From Porphyromonadaceae bacterium (GTDB lineage Bacteria; Bacteroidota; Bacteroidia; Bacteroidales; Paludibacteraceae): a stretch of DNA of 25,838 bases. A program made the translations under genes and the position numbers. Position 1 is the stretch's first letter. Every line of letters begins with the position of its first letter. The notes beneath the pieces were generated by a model. The model saw only the letters and a program-made list of their open reading frames with translations. It searched no databases and had not been told where the DNA came from. The stretch is taken from positions 1-25,838 of the forward strand of contig CAJPNS010000012.1 of NCBI GenBank assembly GCA_905372135.1, written 5' to 3'. This document shows positions 1 to 7,346 of the stretch, piece after piece.

Positions 1-110
1 GAGTTGGCTTCAGCCGCCACGACTTGTCGCACTTGCCGGCAGGCGTCTACATAGCTCGTCTCGAAGCATCGACGCGTCGTGCGACGGTGAAGGCCATAAC
101 GATGAAATAG
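1..110 (+). CDS. C-terminal fragment of a T9SS type A sorted secreted protein (5' end outside window)
   Basis: Reading from base 3, an open frame runs in from the left edge and ends at TAG 108-110. The last residues include LPAGVYIARLE followed by a basic stretch ending in TMK. This is the end of the type IX secretion C-terminal sorting domain, in which a conserved L-x-A-G-x-Y strand is followed by a final strand ending in a basic residue. The complete leucine-rich protein at 12769-14082 ends the same way (LSAGVYTVKAD...VKR). The passenger domain lies outside the window, so its function cannot be stated. A strong terminator follows 39 bases after the stop. Confidence 0.75.
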   Translation, partial: VGFSRHDLSHLPAGVYIARLEASTRRATVKAITMK

Positions 111-148
111 CGAAAAAGAAAAAAGTAAAGTAATAATTCTTCATGTGA

Positions 149-194
149 GTAGTCCGTCATGCTGCGAAGCAAAGACGGACTACCGTTTTTTTTT
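149..194 (+). terminator. Rho-independent terminator after the T9SS protein
   Basis: A perfect 10-bp stem (149-158 with 174-183) is followed after CG by nine T residues (186-194). The 15-base loop contains a second small stem, TGCT/AGCA, closed by a GCGA (GNRA-type) tetraloop at 164-167. Confidence 0.9.
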
Positions 195-301
195 GATAGG
201 AATCAGACATGTCAATCGCGTTCGCCCGATGCCGAGCAGAGTAAGAAGTAATGTGTTGTTCTTATTCCGTACCGACACTTGCCGAGAAGGATAATTATTA
301 C

Positions 302-309
302 TAACTTTG
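302..309 (+). promoter_or_regulatory. Bacteroidota -7 promoter element for tkt
   Basis: TAACTTTG matches the -7 consensus TAnnTTTG. A CTTG lies about 20 bases upstream (278-281) as a possible -33 element. Transcription would start near 315, which rules out the longer in-frame start at TTG 279 and supports ATG 378. Confidence 0.7.
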
Positions 310-377
310 CCTCTCTGTTCCGAAATACGTACAGAAATATTTTTCTATCTAAATATAATAAAAATAATCAAGCATAT

Positions 378-2378
378 ATGAACACATTACAGGAATTGAA
401 CAGAGCAGCCGACAACATACGCATACTATCTGCTGCTATGGTAGAAAAAGCCAAGTCCGGACACCCGGGTGGCGCAATGGGCGGTGCAGACTTTATAAAC
501 GTACTATATTCGGAGTTTCTGGAGTACGACCCCGAGAATCCCGCTTGGGAGTTTCGCGACAGGTTTTTCCTCGACCCCGGACATATGTCGCCTATGTTGT
601 ACTCGGTATTAGCCTGCACGGATAAGTTCTCGATGGCAGATTTGCAGCACTTCCGTCAATGGGGCAGCCCCACTCCGGGACATCCCGAGCTCGACCTCGC
701 CCACGGCATAGAGAACACGTCGGGACCACTCGGACAAGGACATACCTACGCCGTGGGTGCCGCTATTGCCGAGCGATTCTTGCAGGCGAGGTTCGACCAC
801 CTGTTCGACCACACCATATATGCCTATATCTCCGATGGCGGCATACAGGAAGAGGTGTCGCAGGGAGCGGGCAGGATAGCAGGCCACCTGGGGCTAAGCA
901 ACCTGATAATGTTCTACGACTCGAACAACATACAACTCTCTACAAAAGTGTCGGATGTAAGCTCCGAAAACGTACGTCAGAAGTACGAGGCTTGGGGCTG
1001 GCGCGTAATAGAGATAGACGGCAACGACGCCGAGCAGATACGCACGGCTCTCCGTGAGGCAAAAGCCGAAACACACAAACCGACGCTTATCATCGGCAAT
1101 ACCGTTATGGGTAAAGGAGCACGACGTGCCGACAACACCTCGTACGAGAACTGCTGCGAGACACACGGTGCACCTCTCGGTGGCGATGCTTACGCAAATA
1201 CCGTAAAAAATCTCGGTGGCAACGTAGATAATCCTTTTGTACTGTTCGAAGAGACAAAAAACATATATGCCCGCCGCAAAGCCGAGCTGACCGATATTGT
1301 AGCTAAAAAACGCAAAGCCGTAAGCGAATGGAAGAAGCAAAACCCCGTCTTGGCAGAGAAACTCGGCAAGTTCTTCTCGAACGAACCGCCCCAAGTCGAT
1401 TGGTCGAAGATAACCCAAAAGCCCAATCAGGCAACGCGTGCCGCATCTGCCACAGTACTCGGCGAACTCGCCGTACAATTGGAGAATATGATAGTAAGTA
1501 GTGCCGACCTGTCGAACTCCGACAAGACCGACGGCTTCCTGAAAAAGACAAGAGCCATCACCCGAGACGACTTCGGAGGAGCCTTCCTGCAAGCAGGTGT
1601 ATCGGAACTTACTATGGCGTGCCTGGCTATCGGTATCGCTCTTCACGGAGGCGTTATCGGGGCTTGTGCTACGTTCTTCGTATTCTCCGACTATATGAAA
1701 CCCGCTATGCGTATGGCTGCACTGATGGAGCTGCCCGTAAAGTTCATATTCTCGCACGATGCTTTCCGTGTGGGCGAAGACGGACCTACTCACGAACCCG
1801 TCGAACAAGAGGCACAGATACGTTTACTCGAGAAACTAAAGAACCACAGCGGACACAACTCTATGCTCGTGCTTCGCCCTGCCGATGTCGAAGAGACTAC
1901 CGTCTGCTGGCGTCTGGCGATGGAGAATATAGAGACGCCGACGGCTATCATACTCTCGAGGCAGAATATCACCGACCTACCCACCGACAAACACAATGCG
2001 CAGTGCGGTGCATACGTCGTATATTCCGACGAGAACCCCGACGTAGTGCTGCTTGCCAGCGGCTCGGAGGTGTCTACTCTCAACGAGGCAGCCGCTCTGC
2101 TACGCAACGACGGCATAAGGGTACGTCTCGTGTCGGTGCCTTCCGAAGGACTTTTCACAGAACAGCCTCGTGAATACCGACAAAGCGTATTGCCCGACAA
2201 CATAAAACGCTTCGGACTGACGGCAGGACTGCCCGTAAACCTCGAAGGACTCGTCGGCAGCAACGGCGCTGTATTCGGTCTCGATCACTTCGGCTACTCG
2301 GCACCATACACCGTACTCGACGAGAAATTCGGTTTCACGGCAGATAATATCTACCGCGAGGTAAAAAAGATATTGTAA
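378..2378 (+). CDS. tkt: Transketolase
   Basis: Thiamine-diphosphate enzyme of the non-oxidative pentose phosphate pathway that moves two-carbon ketol units between sugar phosphates in the cytoplasm. The 666-residue product has the usual length and order. The N-terminal ThDP-binding half carries SGHPGGAMGG, the GHTYAVGAAIAERF region and the metal-binding segment SDGGIQEEVSQGAGRIAGHL...DSNNI. The central pyrimidine-binding half has the GV.E..M...A.G.ALHGG region and the DAFRVGEDGPTHEPVEQ segment. The C-terminal domain has the LLASGSEV motif. The frame is open further upstream to TTG 279, but the promoter element lies inside that extension, and homology begins at MNTLQELNRAADNIR, so ATG 378 is chosen. 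The gene is GC-rich (33 of 60 bases in a sampled line) and appears monocistronic. Confidence 0.96.
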   Translation: MNTLQELNRAADNIRILSAAMVEKAKSGHPGGAMGGADFINVLYSEFLEYDPENPAWEFRDRFFLDPGHMSPMLYSVLACTDKFSMADLQHFRQWGSPTPGHPELDLAHGIENTSGPLGQGHTYAVGAAIAERFLQARFDHLFDHTIYAYISDGGIQEEVSQGAGRIAGHLGLSNLIMFYDSNNIQLSTKVSDVSSENVRQKYEAWGWRVIEIDGNDAEQIRTALREAKAETHKPTLIIGNTVMGKGARRADNTSYENCCETHGAPLGGDAYANTVKNLGGNVDNPFVLFEETKNIYARRKAELTDIVAKKRKAVSEWKKQNPVLAEKLGKFFSNEPPQVDWSKITQKPNQATRAASATVLGELAVQLENMIVSSADLSNSDKTDGFLKKTRAITRDDFGGAFLQAGVSELTMACLAIGIALHGGVIGACATFFVFSDYMKPAMRMAALMELPVKFIFSHDAFRVGEDGPTHEPVEQEAQIRLLEKLKNHSGHNSMLVLRPADVEETTVCWRLAMENIETPTAIILSRQNITDLPTDKHNAQCGAYVVYSDENPDVVLLASGSEVSTLNEAAALLRNDGIRVRLVSVPSEGLFTEQPREYRQSVLPDNIKRFGLTAGLPVNLEGLVGSNGAVFGLDHFGYSAPYTVLDEKFGFTADNIYREVKKIL

Positions 2379-2485
2379 ATAAGACATATGCATATAAATT
2401 ATAAGAAGTGCCCATTGTGTAAAACTCTTACTATTGTTTACGTAAAAAGATTAAAAATCTTAATATATTAATCTAATATTTTTCT

Positions 2486-2493
2486 TATCTTTG
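2486..2493 (+). promoter_or_regulatory. -7 promoter element for the DUF488/dual-OB cassette
   Basis: TATCTTTG (TAnnTTTG) lies 35 bases before the first start codon, in very AT-rich DNA. It indicates that the cassette has its own promoter that the host RNA polymerase can recognise. Confidence 0.65.
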
Positions 2494-2527
2494 CAAGACC
2501 AATTGTTTTTTTTGATATCATATATAT

Positions 2528-3106
2528 ATGAATAAGTTTTTTTTATATTCCATTGGTCATGGGAATAAAACCATAGATGAATTTATTGCAGAGCTAAATA
2601 AATTCAAAATAGAGTATCTGATAGATATAAGGTCTAAACCTTATTCCAAATTTTACCCTTGGTTCAATAAGACTGCTCTTAAATATGCGATAAAGAAAAC
2701 CCGTAAAATAGTATATGGATATATGGGAGATACTATTGGTGGACTTCCAGACAAGAAATATCTTTGCTATACAAACGACAAGGTTGATTATAACAAACTT
2801 GCCAAAATGGATTTCTTTCAAAATGGATTACAAAGACTGGTAAAAGCTAATGAACAAGGTTACAGAACTTGCATAATGTGCAGTGAGGGCGACCCAAGTA
2901 TGTGTCATCGAACCAAGTTAATAGGTGTTGAGCTGCAAAAACAAGGCATAGAAATACAACATATTTATCGTACAAAGTTGGGAACTATAATACTTAAAAG
3001 CCAAACGCAGGTTATAAATGAAGTATATAATAATGATGAGAGTATTAATACTTTATTCAATAGCAGTGAGGACATTCACTTAACATCAAGAAAACAATAT
3101 GTATAA
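2528..3106 (+). CDS. DUF488 family protein, first of a pair
   Basis: 192 residues. The N-terminus SIGHGNKTIDEFIAEL, the DIRSKPYSK segment (residues 33-41) and the motif CSEGDPSMCHR (118-128) are the three hallmarks of DUF488, a small alpha/beta family of unsettled biochemical function whose paired Cys and His suggest a catalytic or metal site. About 55 residues follow the CHR motif and lack obvious conservation. The gene is very AT-rich (16 G/C of 60 in line 2581, against 33 of 60 in tkt line 541), which suggests recent acquisition. It overlaps the next gene by 8 bases, so the three genes are probably cotranscribed and translationally coupled. Family assignment is firm; the role is unknown. 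Confidence 0.85.
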   Translation: MNKFFLYSIGHGNKTIDEFIAELNKFKIEYLIDIRSKPYSKFYPWFNKTALKYAIKKTRKIVYGYMGDTIGGLPDKKYLCYTNDKVDYNKLAKMDFFQNGLQRLVKANEQGYRTCIMCSEGDPSMCHRTKLIGVELQKQGIEIQHIYRTKLGTIILKSQTQVINEVYNNDESINTLFNSSEDIHLTSRKQYV

Positions 3107-3587
3107 TTTCGATATATATACGATTGGAGTGTATGCTTCCACAGAAGATTCTTTTTTTAGAAAACTTATACAGAATAATATTGATACATTCTGCGATATT
3201 CGCCAAAGGCGAGGAGTAAGAGGAAGTCAGTATAGTTATGTCAATAGCCTATATCTTCAAAACAAACTTAAAGAGATAGGTATAAACTATATATACGCTA
3301 AAGAACTTGCCCCGACAAATGAAATAAGAGAGAAGCAACACATTGAAGATGCATTAAAAGGGATACAAAAGAAAAATAGGAGAGAATTGAGTATCGCTTT
3401 CAGACGTGCGTATAAGGATTTAATCCTAAACGACTTTGATTTCACTTTTTTACTATACACTCTTCAAAGGTTGAGTTGTAAGAAGGTAGCTTTCTTTTGT
3501 GTAGAAGAAAACCCATTTGCTTGTCATCGGTCATTGGTTGCTACGGAACTGCATAATAAATATAATTTGAAACTTAGACATCTATAA
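3099..3587 (+). CDS. DUF488 family protein, second of a pair
   Basis: 162 residues. It repeats the family plan of its upstream neighbour with a different sequence: YTIGVYASTEDSF at the N-terminus, CDIRQRR at 32-38 and CVEENPFACHRS at 134-145. The middle (residues 70-115) is helical and rich in Lys/Arg/Glu and differs from the first protein, so this is not a recent tandem duplicate. It starts inside the preceding gene (8-base overlap) and stops 2 bases before the next ATG, which points to tight coupling. The two copies could form a heteromer, but that is inference. Base composition is as low as in its neighbours (18 G/C of 60 in line 3421). Confidence 0.83.
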   Translation: MYNFDIYTIGVYASTEDSFFRKLIQNNIDTFCDIRQRRGVRGSQYSYVNSLYLQNKLKEIGINYIYAKELAPTNEIREKQHIEDALKGIQKKNRRELSIAFRRAYKDLILNDFDFTFLLYTLQRLSCKKVAFFCVEENPFACHRSLVATELHNKYNLKLRHL

Positions 3588-3589
3588 TT

Positions 3590-4222
3590 ATGAGTAATGT
3601 TTTAATAGTATCAAGAACGAAAATGTCAAATAATAATGTTTGTGTAAGTGGAATTGTGGAGGAAACAGGTGAATCTATCCGTATCCACACCTCTAAAGGA
3701 GGTAACCTTCATAAAGATTCTCCGTACCAAATTGGTGATAGATGGGAAATGATTGTTGAATCGGCATGGAATGCAAGGCCATATCCACATACAGAAGACA
3801 GAAATGTAACACCTATAAAAAAGATAGGGAATATTAATCTGAAAGAGATTGCTGATTTCGTCTCCAAAAACTGTAGAGTACTGAAAGGAAATATTTCAGG
3901 TCTATTCAACAAGGTTATCATATTTGAAGGGGAAATTCCCCAATCTGGATTTATAACCACAAAATCAAATAACGTTCCTGACCATAGTGTCGAGTTTTGG
4001 ATTTCTGATACAAATTTGATAAAAAGAGAGGAAACTTATGAAGGAAAGAAAAAAATATATTATTTATATGACCGGTATAAAATCAAGTATGTAGGATTTC
4101 AAGAAGCCATAGACAATATTCCCAAAGGTACTGTTATCAGAATATCTTTAGCTAATAGGTGGGAAAAAGACCCTTTGTCAGAAGAAAGATGCTACCTACA
4201 GCTATCAGGGTGGTATTTATAG
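3590..4222 (+). CDS. Dual-OB-domain-type protein of the DUF488 cassette
   Basis: 210 residues, soluble, no signal peptide or membrane segment. From memory the sequence resembles proteins named dual OB domain-containing: an N-terminal VLIVSRTKMSNNNVCVSGI strand pair, an R-I-H-T-x-K-G-G segment, a conserved PHTEDR motif (about residues 66-71), and a C-terminal RISLANRW...CYLQLSGWYL. OB folds usually bind single-stranded nucleic acid or oligonucleotides, so a binding or sensing role beside two possibly enzymatic DUF488 proteins is plausible but inferred. It follows the second DUF488 gene by 2 bases and ends 48 bases before tcdA. AT-rich like the rest of the cassette. No other function is recognised. 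Confidence 0.7.
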   Translation: MSNVLIVSRTKMSNNNVCVSGIVEETGESIRIHTSKGGNLHKDSPYQIGDRWEMIVESAWNARPYPHTEDRNVTPIKKIGNINLKEIADFVSKNCRVLKGNISGLFNKVIIFEGEIPQSGFITTKSNNVPDHSVEFWISDTNLIKREETYEGKKKIYYLYDRYKIKYVGFQEAIDNIPKGTVIRISLANRWEKDPLSEERCYLQLSGWYL

Positions 4223-4270
4223 TATCAAGTCATACTTTAAAATATTCAATAACTTTCTAACCAACTCACA

Positions 4271-5017
4271 GTGGCAGATACATACACGGAGCGTAGCAGG
4301 CTGCTTGTCGGCGACGAGGTTATGGAGCGGCTTGCACGTAAAAAAGTAATCGTCTTCGGTATAGGCGGCGTAGGCAGTTGGTGTGCCGAGAGCCTTGTCC
4401 GCAGCGGAGTGAAACGGCTCACCATCGTCGATTACGACAAGGTGGCACAGAGCAATATCAACCGTCAGGCGATGGCAACACACTCGACCGTAGGCGAACA
4501 CAAGGTGTATGCCCTCAGGCAACGACTCCTCGATATAGCTCCCGATGCCGAAATAACTGCCGTGCCAAAACTCTTCAACGAGACGACCAAAGACGACTTC
4601 GCTCTCGGAGAGTACGATTATATCATCGACTGTATCGACAGCCTGAAAGACAAGATACTTCTGGCAGTGGAGGCAACACGCTACCGTGCCGTGTTTTTCT
4701 CATCGATGGGCAGCGCTCTGAAGCTCGACTTCACCCGAATCCGCATAGCAGAGTTTTGGCAAGTCGACGGCTGCCCTCTGGCGTCGGCTATGCGCAAGCG
4801 TATGCGTCAGCAAAAGACATTCCCCGCCAAGAAGTACCTCTGCGTCTTCTCTCCCGAAGTACTCGACAACAAGGGTAATACCGCAGTCAGCGATGCCGAC
4901 GAAGACCCTGCCCTGCCCCGCAAGGCTCAGACCAACGGCACGATGGTTCATATAACGGCTATCTTCGGTTTCGCCCTGGCAGGACTCGTGGTACAAGATG
5001 TCGTCCGAGAGAGGTGA
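4271..5017 (+). CDS. tcdA: tRNA threonylcarbamoyladenosine dehydratase TcdA (CsdL), E1-like
   Basis: ATP-dependent enzyme that cyclises t6A at position 37 of ANN-decoding tRNAs to ct6A. The 248-residue product shows the E1/ThiF/MoeB fold: nucleotide-binding GIGGVGSWCAE (residues 30-40), D54 in TIVDYD, the N-I-N-R-Q segment (62-66), DCIDSLKDK, and the SMGSALKLD...IRIA region typical of TcdA. An in-frame TAA at 4250-4252 closes the upstream frame and the next ATG lies inside the fold, so GTG 4271 is the only sensible start. A weak TAACTTTC at 4250-4257 could be its promoter, giving a very short leader; otherwise it is read with the preceding AT-rich cassette. GC-rich like tkt, so the cassette between them looks inserted. 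Confidence 0.9.
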   Translation: MADTYTERSRLLVGDEVMERLARKKVIVFGIGGVGSWCAESLVRSGVKRLTIVDYDKVAQSNINRQAMATHSTVGEHKVYALRQRLLDIAPDAEITAVPKLFNETTKDDFALGEYDYIIDCIDSLKDKILLAVEATRYRAVFFSSMGSALKLDFTRIRIAEFWQVDGCPLASAMRKRMRQQKTFPAKKYLCVFSPEVLDNKGNTAVSDADEDPALPRKAQTNGTMVHITAIFGFALAGLVVQDVVRER

Positions 5018-5025
5018 GGTGAGTA

Positions 5026-5154
5026 CCGTAACACCTACGACTGCCGTTTTGCATCTACGGCAAGGCAAAAAATACGGATTCGCTCCCAACACCTTCGTTT
5101 AAACAATTACACGATTAAACATAATTCCCAATATCCAAATTATTATTACCTTTG
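5026..5154 (+). repeat. Mosaic intergenic repeat, copy A, ending in a promoter
   Basis: Three segments recur elsewhere in the window. CGTAACACCTAC near 5027-5038 matches 12680-12691. The 40-base segment 5085-5124 matches 14174-14220 apart from a 1-base and an 8-base length difference. AAATTATTATTACCTTTG at 5137-5154 is identical at 12705-12722. The last segment includes the -7 element. Confidence 0.6.
5147..5154 (+). promoter_or_regulatory. -7 promoter element for the YecH-like/bcp unit
   Basis: TACCTTTG matches TAnnTTTG and lies 50 bases before ATG 5204. It forms the right end of repeat copy A, so this promoter may have arrived with the repeat. Confidence 0.7.
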
Positions 5155-5203
5155 TCGCCACAAAATGAACATCTAATAATCAATCGAATAAAAACACATT
5201 AAA

Positions 5204-5485
5204 ATGAATAACGTAAAGCATATACACGAGGTACTATTTCTTTTTCAACGCACGGGCGGCTACAATAGCATCGAAGAGATGAACGCCGACATAAAGGCAA
5301 ATCTCGGCAGTGACGTACGGTTTGTAGCGTGTTCCGGTACGCCGTTCGGTATCGACGAGGTAGTACCGTTCCTCACAAGCCGCAACAAGATAATAGTATC
5401 TCACGACGGCAGTCTCCGACTAGACCCGACAATGACAATGTGCAACGGACACGAAGACGGACATCATCACGATCATCATCACTAA
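5204..5485 (+). CDS. YecH-like (DUF2492) putative metal-binding protein with His-rich tail
   Basis: 93 residues. The order IHEVLFLF near the N-terminus, a central RFVACSG, a lysine-bearing F-L-x-x-x-N-K-I segment and a C-terminal C-x-G-H resembles the short E. coli YecH/DUF2492 family (HGHEVL...TCS...K...). This version ends in an extra histidine cluster (HEDGHHHDHHH) suited to binding nickel, zinc or cobalt. No signal peptide, so it is likely cytoplasmic. The bcp gene follows after 15 bases, probably in the same transcript, linking metal handling with peroxide defence. Homology is by recognition of short motifs, so the family call is moderately certain. Confidence 0.7.
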   Translation: MNNVKHIHEVLFLFQRTGGYNSIEEMNADIKANLGSDVRFVACSGTPFGIDEVVPFLTSRNKIIVSHDGSLRLDPTMTMCNGHEDGHHHDHHH

Positions 5486-5500
5486 AAAAATAAAACGACA

Positions 5501-5959
5501 ATGGCACTAAAAGTAGGCGACAAAGCCCCCGAGATATTGGGCATATCGCAAAATGGCAAAGAGATAAAGCTCAGCGACTACAGCGGGCGTAAATTGATAC
5601 TCTATTTTTACCCGAAAGACAATACATCGGGTTGCACGGCAGAGGCTTGCAGTTTGCGAGACAACTACGCCGAGCTGCGTGCAAAAGGCTACGAAGTAGT
5701 GGGCGTCAGCGTCGACAGCAGGCAGTCGCACACAAAGTTTATCGAACGCCACCAACTCCCCTTCGACCTCGTGGCAGACACAGAAAAGACTCTGGCAGAG
5801 GAGTTTGGCACTTGGGGCGAAAAGTCGATGTATGGCAGGAAGTATATGGGAATGTTACGCACTACATTCATTATCGACGAGCAGGGAGTTATCGAAAAAA
5901 TATTTTCTCCTCGCGAAATAAAAACCGCTACGCACGGCAGTCAGATACTCGGTTTATAG
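5501..5959 (+). CDS. bcp: Thioredoxin-dependent thiol peroxidase (bacterioferritin comigratory protein)
   Basis: Peroxiredoxin of the PrxQ/Bcp class that reduces hydrogen peroxide and alkyl hydroperoxides. The 152-residue product has the usual length. The motif YPKDNTSGCTAEACSLRD places the peroxidatic cysteine at C45 and a candidate resolving cysteine at C50, the atypical two-cysteine spacing of E. coli Bcp. The GVSVDS, FGTWGEKSMYG and R-x-T-F-I-I-D segments complete the thioredoxin fold. It follows the YecH-like gene closely and ends at a terminator shared with the convergent ssb gene. Confidence 0.95.
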   Translation: MALKVGDKAPEILGISQNGKEIKLSDYSGRKLILYFYPKDNTSGCTAEACSLRDNYAELRAKGYEVVGVSVDSRQSHTKFIERHQLPFDLVADTEKTLAEEFGTWGEKSMYGRKYMGMLRTTFIIDEQGVIEKIFSPREIKTATHGSQILGL

Positions 5960-5978
5960 TTGAATATCTTGTTGTTAC

Positions 5979-6011
5979 AAAAAAAAGAGATTGGCAGCCA
6001 ATCTCTTTTTT
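5979..6011. terminator. Bidirectional terminator between convergent bcp and ssb
   Basis: Arms GAGATTGGC (5987-5995) and GCCAATCTC (5997-6005) form a near-perfect hairpin flanked by an A run on the left and a T run on the right, so it can end transcripts from both strands. Confidence 0.9.
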
Positions 6012-6035
6012 AATGTATCTACCTACGATAACGTA

Positions 6036-6479
6036 TCAAAAAGGTAAATCGCTATCGTCGGGCATATTGCTTATCGAATCCGTGTAATCGTATTGATTTC
6101 CTTGTGCCGGCTGACTTGGCATCTGATTGTCGTCGGAAGTGGCATTGAGACGATTCAGAAGCTCAAGATTTTCGGCTGTAATCTCTGTTACGTAGCGTTT
6201 TACTCCACTTTTGTCTTCGTACGAACGACTCGTTATCTTGCCTTCTATAAACAATTTACTGCCTTTTCGCACGTACTTCTCTACTACCTCTGCCAGTCCT
6301 CGCCAAACGACTATATTGTGCCATTCGGTACGTTCGGGTACAACTGTGCCGTCGGTTCGGGTAAATCCTCTGTCGGTAGTGGCTAAAGTGAACGATGCTT
6401 TACGTGTATTGGAGTCGAAATAGTGTACTTCGGGGTCTTTACCCACATTGCCAATTAAAAATACCTTGTTAAGTGCCAT
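6036..6479 (-). CDS. ssb: Single-stranded DNA-binding protein
   Basis: Binds and protects single-stranded DNA and recruits replication and repair proteins. 147 residues: an OB fold beginning MALNKVFLIGNVGKDPEV, with WHNIVVWRGLAEVVEKYVRKGSKLFIEGK and the S-R-S-Y-E-D segment, then a Gln/Asn-rich linker and the acidic tip MPDDSDLPF, which docks partner proteins. An in-frame ATG lies 60 bases upstream, but family proteins begin at MA-L-N-K-V, so 6479 is used. Convergent with bcp. A likely -7 element lies at 6552-6559, giving a leader of roughly 65 bases. Confidence 0.95.
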   Translation of the reverse strand: MALNKVFLIGNVGKDPEVHYFDSNTRKASFTLATTDRGFTRTDGTVVPERTEWHNIVVWRGLAEVVEKYVRKGSKLFIEGKITSRSYEDKSGVKRYVTEITAENLELLNRLNATSDDNQMPSQPAQGNQYDYTDSISNMPDDSDLPF

Positions 6480-6551
6480 GTCTTTTTTGTTTGAAATTTG
6501 TAATCGATGAACTATATTGAACGCATAAAATCTGTTCAACTTTTCAGAGTG

Positions 6552-6559
6552 TAAAGTTA
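6552..6559 (-). promoter_or_regulatory. Probable -7 promoter element for ssb
   Basis: On the minus strand this reads TAACTTTA, one base from TAnnTTTG, with ATTG about 19 bases upstream. Weaker than the other promoters listed. Confidence 0.45.
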
Positions 6560-6771
6560 CATTTTATTTTTCGACAAACAATTTTTTTTAGAAAAAAAGA
6601 GAGAAAATAGAGGTTGCGGAATAATTGTTGTTTTGTAGTTGTAGTATTATCAGTATGTTATATCACATAATTAGGTTTCTTTATCGATCGCAAAACGAGG
6701 TGTTTCTGTTAAAAAAGGAGGTTTTATAAGGCAATCGATATAATTAGTTTTTATAACTTCAAAAAAAGTAG
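6560..6771. other. AT-rich divergent intergenic region between ssb and the DUF177 gene
   Basis: With the two promoter regions, the gene-free stretch runs from 6480 to 6803. The middle shows A and T tracts, but I see no convincing reading frame, structured RNA or repeat. AAAAAAGGAGG near 6711-6721 resembles a ribosome-binding site, but no frame follows it. Confidence 0.4.
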
Positions 6772-6779
6772 TACCTTTG
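6772..6779 (+). promoter_or_regulatory. -7 promoter element for the DUF177-rpmF unit
   Basis: TACCTTTG matches TAnnTTTG, 24 bases before ATG 6804. An upstream TTG start at 6777 would lie inside this element and is therefore not used. Confidence 0.75.
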
Positions 6780-6803
6780 CAGACTTTTATTTTTGTGGGT
6801 AAA

Positions 6804-7331
6804 ATGGTTGACAAAATAGATTTTCATCTCGATATTAAGACATTACCTGTCGGTAAAAGTACTCTCGAATATCGACTTAATGACGACTATTTTGAAAAAT
6901 CCGACTATCATTCTGATGTATCAGGAGATCTTTTGGTAGAGATAGAGGTAGACAGACAAACTTCTGTAGTAAAGCTATCTGTCTCGATACAAGGAACTAT
7001 TTATGTGCCATGCGATAGGTGTCTGAAAGATATGTCGTTAGATGTCTTTTCCGAGCAGACTATTAATCTGAAATTGGAATCGAACGGTAATCTGCTTAAT
7101 TCCGACGAGTTGGATATAGAATACCAAGAGGGGGTAATAGATATAGAGCCCTTGCTGAACGAAGAAATTCTATTGTCGATACCGATAAGGAAAGTACATC
7201 CCGACGGAAAATGCGATAAAGAGATGTCGGAAATCTTCGAGAAATACTCCAAAAATAGAGAACCAAACGATAAGAAAACCGAAGTTGACCCGCGTTGGTC
7301 GGCTCTAAAAAATATTAGTGATAAATTTTAA
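6804..7331 (+). CDS. yceD: DUF177 (YceD) family protein
   Basis: 175-residue cytoplasmic protein of the YceD family, which is almost always encoded beside rpmF and in plants and bacteria is linked to 23S rRNA accumulation and ribosome assembly. Diagnostic features are the C-D-R-C-L pair at C70/C73, the VHPDGKCDKEM segment with C137, and DPRWSALKNI near the C-terminus. rpmF starts 15 bases after its stop, so the two are cotranscribed from the promoter at 6772-6779. Confidence 0.88.
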   Translation: MVDKIDFHLDIKTLPVGKSTLEYRLNDDYFEKSDYHSDVSGDLLVEIEVDRQTSVVKLSVSIQGTIYVPCDRCLKDMSLDVFSEQTINLKLESNGNLLNSDELDIEYQEGVIDIEPLLNEEILLSIPIRKVHPDGKCDKEMSEIFEKYSKNREPNDKKTEVDPRWSALKNISDKF

Positions 7332-7346
7332 ATAAATAATTAGAAA

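Noticed and set aside
279..377. N-terminal extension of transketolase from TTG 279
   Set aside because: It contains the -7 promoter element, and family similarity begins at ATG 378.
894..1808. Long open frame (304 codons) on the minus strand inside tkt
   Set aside because: It lies fully antisense to a clear transketolase, has Cys/Tyr/Val-rich composition and no domain; a shadow of high-GC codon use.
2447..2461. Hairpin AAGATT-AAA-AATCTT as a tkt terminator
   Set aside because: Six A/T-rich pairs with a 3-base loop and no following T run; too weak to support.
5041..5080. Possible terminator after tcdA
   Set aside because: Only a 5-bp TGCCG/CGGCA stem can be drawn and there is no T run on the plus strand.
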